In this document: one piece after another, positions 59,514 through 64,000 of the stretch
Numbering within the stretch: the stretch's first letter is position 1
Layout of the letters: the number at the start of each line of letters is the position of its first letter
Source of the DNA: RGIG9115 sp045603225
GTDB lineage: Bacteria > Bacillota > Clostridia > UBA1381
DNA length: 64,000 nt
Assembly (NCBI GenBank): GCA_045603225.1
Contig: JAZULT010000018.1
Span: 45,661 to 109,660, forward strand
Reading direction: 5' to 3'
Program-made: the position numbers and the translations under genes
Notes under the pieces: model-generated
What the model was told of the DNA's origin: nothing
The model's database searches: none
The model's input: only the letters and a program-made list of their open reading frames with translations

Positions 59514-60692
59514 TCATTGCTCAGACATAATTTTCGCTGTTCCGCTTTCTTCATCCCATTCTACTGAATATCCAAGGCCTTCAGCGAGAAATCTAAGTGG
59601 AATATATGTTTTGTCATTTATCAGCCTTGCCGAAACATCCATTTTTCTTTCAATTCCATTTACAAATGTTCTTTCATCATCAATTGTAAACAGAACGGAG
59701 TTGTCATTTTTTGTAACCTTTACCTGTTTTGTCTCAGACATCCATGTTACTTCAGCATCCATTTTCTCGAATAAAAATCTTAGCGGTACCAGAATCCTGT
59801 CTTGTTCAACAACAGGCGCGTACTCAAACGAAAGATATTCATCATTCAGAATGATTTTTACATCACTTATAAATTCCGAAATCGGAATACGGTAGCATTT
59901 CCAGTCAAAAACGTCTATTGTTATATAAACATACTCACCATCAGCTCTGATTTCACCTGTATTCGCATCAGCAGGTAAGTGTACATATTTTAAACCATCA
60001 TAATTTTTATATTTCACTTTATGAAAATAACCTAAAAAATCAGTATTAACGCGATAAGCATCCATTTCATCAGCAATAGGAAGCTCCTTAATATTTTTTA
60101 AGTCTAATGGTATATACTCCTGTTTAAACAGTTCTTCGGGTTTATCAACAATTTCGATGTAATCACAGTTTTCTATATTAAACTTATTTTCGTAACCGTC
60201 TCTTTCCTTCAAAACCCAATCTGTACCATCAAAAGTTTCGTATACTAATGAGCATGCCGGATGAGAAGAATTGTTCATAAGAGCGGGATTTTCCTTATAC
60301 ATTACATCAACAATAAAATTATATCCATCAAAATAACAATCAAAAACTGTTCCATTAAATTCAAAAGTCTCAATTAACTCAAGGTTTTCATCAAAAATGT
60401 AAAGCGGTCCACTGTCTTTTCCAAGCAAATAATGACTTGATAACATTTTATCCGGGTTTTCTGAATTTATAATAATATATCTACCATTCCCGTAAACCGG
60501 CATTAAACTTTTTAAATGAACATTATCTATTTCATTTATTTTTTTATATTCCAGTCCATCGACAGAATAAGCAAAATAATCTTCTTCGATTTTAAAATAA
60601 TAATTCCCTATCTTTTGCTTTTCTTCGTTTTGCGCCGAGACATTATTAGTCATAGTTAATAATACCAAAAGTAAAAAAAATATTCTTTTCAT
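59514..60692 (-). CDS. Exported protein with tandem copper amine oxidase N-like domains
   Basis: 392 residues. There is a signal peptide (1-20, LTMTNNVSAQ), a long unique region (about 22-270) and a C-terminal copper amine oxidase N-terminal-like module of about 115 residues with the usual repeats RILVPLRFLFEKMDAEVTWM and TYIPLRFLAEGLGYSVEWDE. The module is a stalk or cell-wall-binding fold, not an oxidase. Cell-surface role, function unknown. It lies 32 bases behind yigZ. Confidence 0.85.
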   Translation of the reverse strand: MKRIFFLLLVLLTMTNNVSAQNEEKQKIGNYYFKIEEDYFAYSVDGLEYKKINEIDNVHLKSLMPVYGNGRYIIINSENPDKMLSSHYLLGKDSGPLYIFDENLELIETFEFNGTVFDCYFDGYNFIVDVMYKENPALMNNSSHPACSLVYETFDGTDWVLKERDGYENKFNIENCDYIEIVDKPEELFKQEYIPLDLKNIKELPIADEMDAYRVNTDFLGYFHKVKYKNYDGLKYVHLPADANTGEIRADGEYVYITIDVFDWKCYRIPISEFISDVKIILNDEYLSFEYAPVVEQDRILVPLRFLFEKMDAEVTWMSETKQVKVTKNDNSVLFTIDDERTFVNGIERKMDVSARLINDKTYIPLRFLAEGLGYSVEWDEESGTAKIMSEQ

Positions 60693-60724
60693 TTTATCCC
60701 TCGCAATCCAACATTTATTACATA

Positions 60725-61354
60725 TTACAGATATACATATTTCCGCCCTGCCACAGTTATTTCAGCCGTGCCGTTCGTCATATCAGTAAAATCCTTAACA
60801 ATCTTTTCTGTTTCTGAAATTTTCGAAAGAATTATAAATTCAACTGCATCAGAGTACACCGTATCCTCCTGAATATAGCCACTACTTTCTATCTCATGAA
60901 TCAGCTTTCCGCTATAGCCGTAATCAGTCTTTATATGTACTTCGTCACAAAGAGTTCTCGTTACAATTTCAGCGGCATACAACCCCTCCTTTGCACTGCT
61001 CCCATAAGCATGGACAAGGCCGCCTGTACCAAGCAGAGTGCCGCCGAAATATCTTGTAACAACTACGAGGACATCAACAATTCCTTCTTTTCGTATAACA
61101 TCAAGAACAGGCATTCCGGCAGTACCTGACGGTTCTCCGTCATCTGAATACCGAAATGTGTTTGTTTTGTCTATTACATATGCATACACATTATGTGTTG
61201 CATCAGGATATTCCTTTTTTACGGAATTAAGCTTTTCAATAGCGTCCTCTTCATCTGCCACAGGATAAACAGTAGCGATAAACCGTGATTTCTTTTCGAT
61301 TATTGTCTCCCTTGCATATTTTCTGACTGTTTTATATTCATATTTTTCAGACAT
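60725..61354 (-). CDS. YigZ/IMPACT family protein
   Basis: 209 residues from the ATG at 61354; a longer in-frame region overlaps hflX and is rejected. The family blocks are KKSRFIATVYPV near 20, ATHNVYAYVI, FRYSDDGEPSGTAGMPVLDV near 65 and VTRYFGGTLLGTGGLVHAYG near 95. These proteins are related to the eukaryotic translation regulator IMPACT; bacterial function is unsettled. The start is 1 base after the hflX stop (TGATATG), so translation is coupled. Confidence 0.92.
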   Translation of the reverse strand: MSEKYEYKTVRKYARETIIEKKSRFIATVYPVADEEDAIEKLNSVKKEYPDATHNVYAYVIDKTNTFRYSDDGEPSGTAGMPVLDVIRKEGIVDVLVVVTRYFGGTLLGTGGLVHAYGSSAKEGLYAAEIVTRTLCDEVHIKTDYGYSGKLIHEIESSGYIQEDTVYSDAVEFIILSKISETEKIVKDFTDMTNGTAEITVAGRKYVYL

Positions 61355-61355
61355 A

Positions 61356-62612
61356 TCATTCTCCAATAACGTATTTATTATATTTTTCGAAGTTCTCACT
61401 GTCAAGCAGGACTTCCATTTCAGTACCTTCTCCTGTGTATTCTTCAGATAAAACTTTCTGTTTTTCATGAATGTAAGAAGCAACACTTCCGTCACTGTAA
61501 GGGATAAGAAGTCTGCACTTTTTTTTCTTTCCGGGAGCATTTTCAGATATTGCATCAATTAATTCTTCAATACCTGTTTTCTGTTTTGCAGAAATTTCAA
61601 CACTCGCATCAAAATGTCTGAGATACGCAGTATCAGTGCACAAATCGATTTTATTATATACCCCGACAACAGGTTTTCCCGAAGCACCTATTGAAGAAAG
61701 AACCTGATTCGTAACTTCTATCTGCTCGTCTACTGCAGGATTAGAAGAATCAACTACATGTAAAAGCAAATCAGCAACAACTGCTTCTTCAAGTGTTGAC
61801 TTAAAAGCTTCAACAAGATGATGCGGAAGTTTGCGTATAAATCCAACAGTATCCACAAGCAATATTTTTCGGTTATCCGGCAAAGTAATAGCACGTGATG
61901 TAGGATCGAGTGTTGCAAAAAGCTTATCCTCAGCAAAAACTCCTGCATCAGTCAGCGCATTAAGAAGTGTTGATTTTCCTGCATTGGTATATCCAACAAG
62001 AGCAGCAGTAATAACTCCGTCTTTCTTACGTCTTGAACGAATAAGCTCGCGGTGTTTCTTTATTTCCTTTATTTCATCCTCCAATGCGTGAATACGCCTG
62101 CTTATATGACGTCTGTCGGTTTCAAGTCTCGTTTCACCCGGGCCTCTTGTGCCGATACCGGCACCTGTACGGCTCATTGCCAGTCCCATACCACGTAGTC
62201 TCGGCAGTGTGTATTTAAGCTGTGCAAGCTCTACCTGAAGCTTACCTTCTCCACTCTTTGCACGCATAGCAAAAATATCAAGTATAAGCATCGAACGATC
62301 AAGAACCTTTGTTTCAATGTAATCAGTTATGTTTTTAAGCTGAACAGGAGAAAGTTCGTTATCAAACACTACCATATCAGCCTGCATATTCTCGCATAAC
62401 TCTTTGAGTTCATCAAGCTTGCCCGAACCGAGATACGTTCCTGTATCTATATCTGATTTATTCTGAATAAGAATACCGACAACCTCTCCGCCTGCAGTTT
62501 TCACAAGTTCTTCAAGCTCCTCCACAGATTCATCTGTTGTATCATTAAGCGGGTCATTTGAGCCGGTATGAATCCCGGCAATAATAATTTTTTCTTTAAT
62601 TTCATCAGTCAT
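61356..62612 (-). CDS. hflX: GTPase HflX
   Basis: 418 residues. An N-terminal HflX domain (1-120) precedes RTGAGIGTRGPGETRLETDR (about 145-165), the G domain with GYTNAGKSTLLNAL near 205, DTVGFIRKLPHHLVEAFKST near 253 and NKID near 320. HflX splits stalled or heat-damaged ribosomes. It lies 14 bases after a HAD phosphatase gene. Confidence 0.96.
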   Translation of the reverse strand: MTDEIKEKIIIAGIHTGSNDPLNDTTDESVEELEELVKTAGGEVVGILIQNKSDIDTGTYLGSGKLDELKELCENMQADMVVFDNELSPVQLKNITDYIETKVLDRSMLILDIFAMRAKSGEGKLQVELAQLKYTLPRLRGMGLAMSRTGAGIGTRGPGETRLETDRRHISRRIHALEDEIKEIKKHRELIRSRRKKDGVITAALVGYTNAGKSTLLNALTDAGVFAEDKLFATLDPTSRAITLPDNRKILLVDTVGFIRKLPHHLVEAFKSTLEEAVVADLLLHVVDSSNPAVDEQIEVTNQVLSSIGASGKPVVGVYNKIDLCTDTAYLRHFDASVEISAKQKTGIEELIDAISENAPGKKKKCRLLIPYSDGSVASYIHEKQKVLSEEYTGEGTEMEVLLDSENFEKYNKYVIGE

Positions 62613-62626
62613 ATCATACCTCTATA

Positions 62627-63442
62627 TTAAAATTTTCCTTTTTCAATATCATATATAACTCTTGCAATTGCGTGTTCCTCGTTACTTACTGTTACAAAAT
62701 CTGCCGCATTTTTTGCATCTTCGCAGGCATTAGAAACAGCAATACCTGTTTTCGCTGCATAAAACATTGATATATCATTATTATAATCACCAATTGCATA
62801 TGTCTTATTCCGGTCTACGTTCAGATACTCGCAAAGCTTTCTTATAGATGTGCCTTTCCCTGAGCCTTTCGGCAAAATTTCAAACAATGATTTTTCGGAA
62901 CGGATAAAATCAAATCCTTCAGCCAGCGGATGCGCTTTCAGAGCCTTTTCTATTCCCTGAATTTCATCTTCATTTTCAGTACCGAAAATAATTTTAGCTA
63001 TAGGATCATGCACATCATTATACCCACATACAATATTTTCAACTTTTGTAAGTTTTCTGAACTTCTTCGTTGTATAGTTTTCTTTCGAAAAAAACGTTTT
63101 CTCAAAAGTACATACCTGAATCCCGACTTCGGGAAATGTATCATCTATACACTTAATAAGCTCCGTCACATTACCGGGCATTATATTCTTCCAAATATAT
63201 TCCTTTTTGATGTGGTCATACAACCCTCCGCCATTAACGCATCCGAAAGGTGCATTTGGTTTAACCTTCTCATATATATCTGAAGAATACTCAGGCATTC
63301 TTCCGGTAACAAATGTAAAAAATCCACCCTCTGACTTGAAATGCTCTATCGCTTCTAAATTTTCGTCAGATATTGTCTTGTCATTTTTTAATAATGTACC
63401 GTCAAGGTCAGTACAAATAAGTATTCCATCAAATTTTTTCAT
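62627..63442 (-). CDS. HAD-superfamily phosphatase, Cof/YidA type
   Basis: 271 residues; ATG at 63442 preferred over the adjacent one at 63445 because of spacing from AAAGG. It has motif I ILICTDLDGTLLKND near 8, VTGRMPEYS near 43 (motif II) and GKGTSIRKLCEYL with AIGDYNNDISMFYAA near 200 (motifs III and IV). It has the C2-cap layout of the Cof group, which dephosphorylates sugar or nucleotide phosphates with broad specificity. First gene of the hflX group. Confidence 0.9.
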   Translation of the reverse strand: MKKFDGILICTDLDGTLLKNDKTISDENLEAIEHFKSEGGFFTFVTGRMPEYSSDIYEKVKPNAPFGCVNGGGLYDHIKKEYIWKNIMPGNVTELIKCIDDTFPEVGIQVCTFEKTFFSKENYTTKKFRKLTKVENIVCGYNDVHDPIAKIIFGTENEDEIQGIEKALKAHPLAEGFDFIRSEKSLFEILPKGSGKGTSIRKLCEYLNVDRNKTYAIGDYNNDISMFYAAKTGIAVSNACEDAKNAADFVTVSNEEHAIARVIYDIEKGKF

Positions 63443-63513
63443 CATAATTCCTTTCACATTGTCTAAAATTCTTCTTTAAATATGCTTTATATGTTCAAAA
63501 TATTTATCCTCTT

Positions 63514-63999
63514 TTACTCTTTCATATATTTACTTTGCTCTGTTAACCAATCTCTATAACCTAACATTTCCTTATTTGTATTATCCACGGATAAAACATA
63601 ATTTACTTCGCCGAGTAACTTTTTTAAATAATCCGGTTCGCTTATAGAAAGCTTCTTTCTCTGTAGATGAGACTTTATACCAAACCGCTTACAGTAATAT
63701 AATTCCTGCCTTATTTTCCTTCTGTATGACAACGGTGTGTTTAATTTTTCGTTTACTATAATCCCTGTAACAATCTGTTTTTGACCTTTGCCAGCAATGA
63801 CAGTCTTATTATCATTGAGATAAAATCCCATTTTTTTAAGTTCAGCTTTCACAAAAGAGATAACTTCTTTTTCATTAAAATACCCCGAAAAAGTCATATC
63901 ATCACAATATCGGGTATAGCTTATTCTCTTTTTCTTGCACCAATCTCCGACTATGTTGTCAAACTCTTTCATAATAATATTAGAAATAATCGGTGATGT
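63514..63999 (-). CDS. Retron-type reverse transcriptase, 5' part outside the window
   Basis: The frame is open from the right edge to the stop at 63514 (161 residues seen), so the true start is off the window; the first ATG in view is internal. Seen in order: the end of the PTSP motif (TSPIISNIIMKEFDNIV), the catalytic YxDD as YTRYCDDMTFSG with Cys where retrons usually have Ala, a GxxVNEKLN block containing the VTG triplet (KQIVTGIIVNEKLNTPLSYR) typical of retron RTs, and a basic C-terminal thumb ending KLLGEVNYVLSVDNTNK. In retrons the ncRNA lies 5' of the RT, here beyond the edge. Confidence 0.85.
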   Translation of the reverse strand, partial: TSPIISNIIMKEFDNIVGDWCKKKRISYTRYCDDMTFSGYFNEKEVISFVKAELKKMGFYLNDNKTVIAGKGQKQIVTGIIVNEKLNTPLSYRRKIRQELYYCKRFGIKSHLQRKKLSISEPDYLKKLLGEVNYVLSVDNTNKEMLGYRDWLTEQSKYMKE

Positions 64000-64000
64000 C

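Noticed and set aside
59514..60692. Copper amine oxidase enzyme
   Set aside because: Only the small N-terminal-like stalk domain is present, without the catalytic region.

Overview
The window looks like chromosome from an anaerobic, spore-forming member of the Clostridia (low-GC Firmicutes). The supporting genes are a stage II sporulation protein R, an alpha/beta-type small acid-soluble spore protein with a sigma-G-like promoter, an iron-only hydrogenase regulator of the TM1266 family, a long-form hibernation factor, S-layer-homology surface proteins, and AT-rich intergenic regions with TTGACA-17-TATAAT promoters and AGGAGG ribosome binding sites. I see no rRNA, CRISPR array or plasmid origin, and only one tRNA.

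Layout. 0-4.6 kb (minus strand): an operon of exported surface proteins, two with S-layer homology or similar repeats. 4.7-8.1 kb: a very large AraC-type regulator with an enzyme-like N-terminal half, and a DinD-like protein. 8.5-11.4 kb: a PHP-family phosphoesterase and a DUF4143 ATPase with a repeated operator. 11.6-15.9 kb: an AraC regulator divergent from a three-gene operon (ceramidase-like protein lacking the usual catalytic serine, sugar isomerase-like protein, DegT aminotransferase). 15.9-18.7 kb: NAD-linked operon (small HTH, MFS carrier, isochorismatase-type hydrolase, NadE). 19-22 kb: tyrosine recombinase and a PhoR/PhoB-type two-component pair. 22-24.5 kb: a Cd/Zn/Pb efflux operon (separate HMA protein, P1B ATPase, ArsR/SmtB sensor) behind a perfect palindromic operator. 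24.6-34 kb: tRNA-Gly, PAP2 phosphatase, hydrogenase regulator, spoIIR, DUF1015 and CpXC proteins, radical SAM protein, dUTPase, flavoprotein, YARHG protein and hpf. 34-37 kb: a 917-residue protein with an AraC DNA-binding domain between two sialidase-like domains. 37-39 kb: a serine recombinase with a small companion gene. 39-41 kb: metA-tyrS. 41.4-44.5 kb: an isolated phage terminase module. 44.5-45.2 kb: GIY-YIG protein, a miniature inverted-repeat element and the SASP gene. 45.3-53.7 kb (minus): housekeeping run DUF512-der-plsY-gpsA-asp23-fakA-recG. 53.9-60.7 kb: glycyl-radical activase, LysR regulator, SemiSWEET-like protein, esterases, nucleoside hydrolase and YhcH. 60.7-63.4 kb: HAD phosphatase-hflX-yigZ. 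The right edge cuts the C-terminal half of a retron-type reverse transcriptase.

The strongest leads are the AraC regulators fused to carbohydrate-enzyme-like domains, the retron-type RT at the edge, a repeat family whose two copies differ only synonymously in one reading frame, and the terminase genes with no visible capsid or portal genes. Function calls come from motif recognition by eye. No database search was run.
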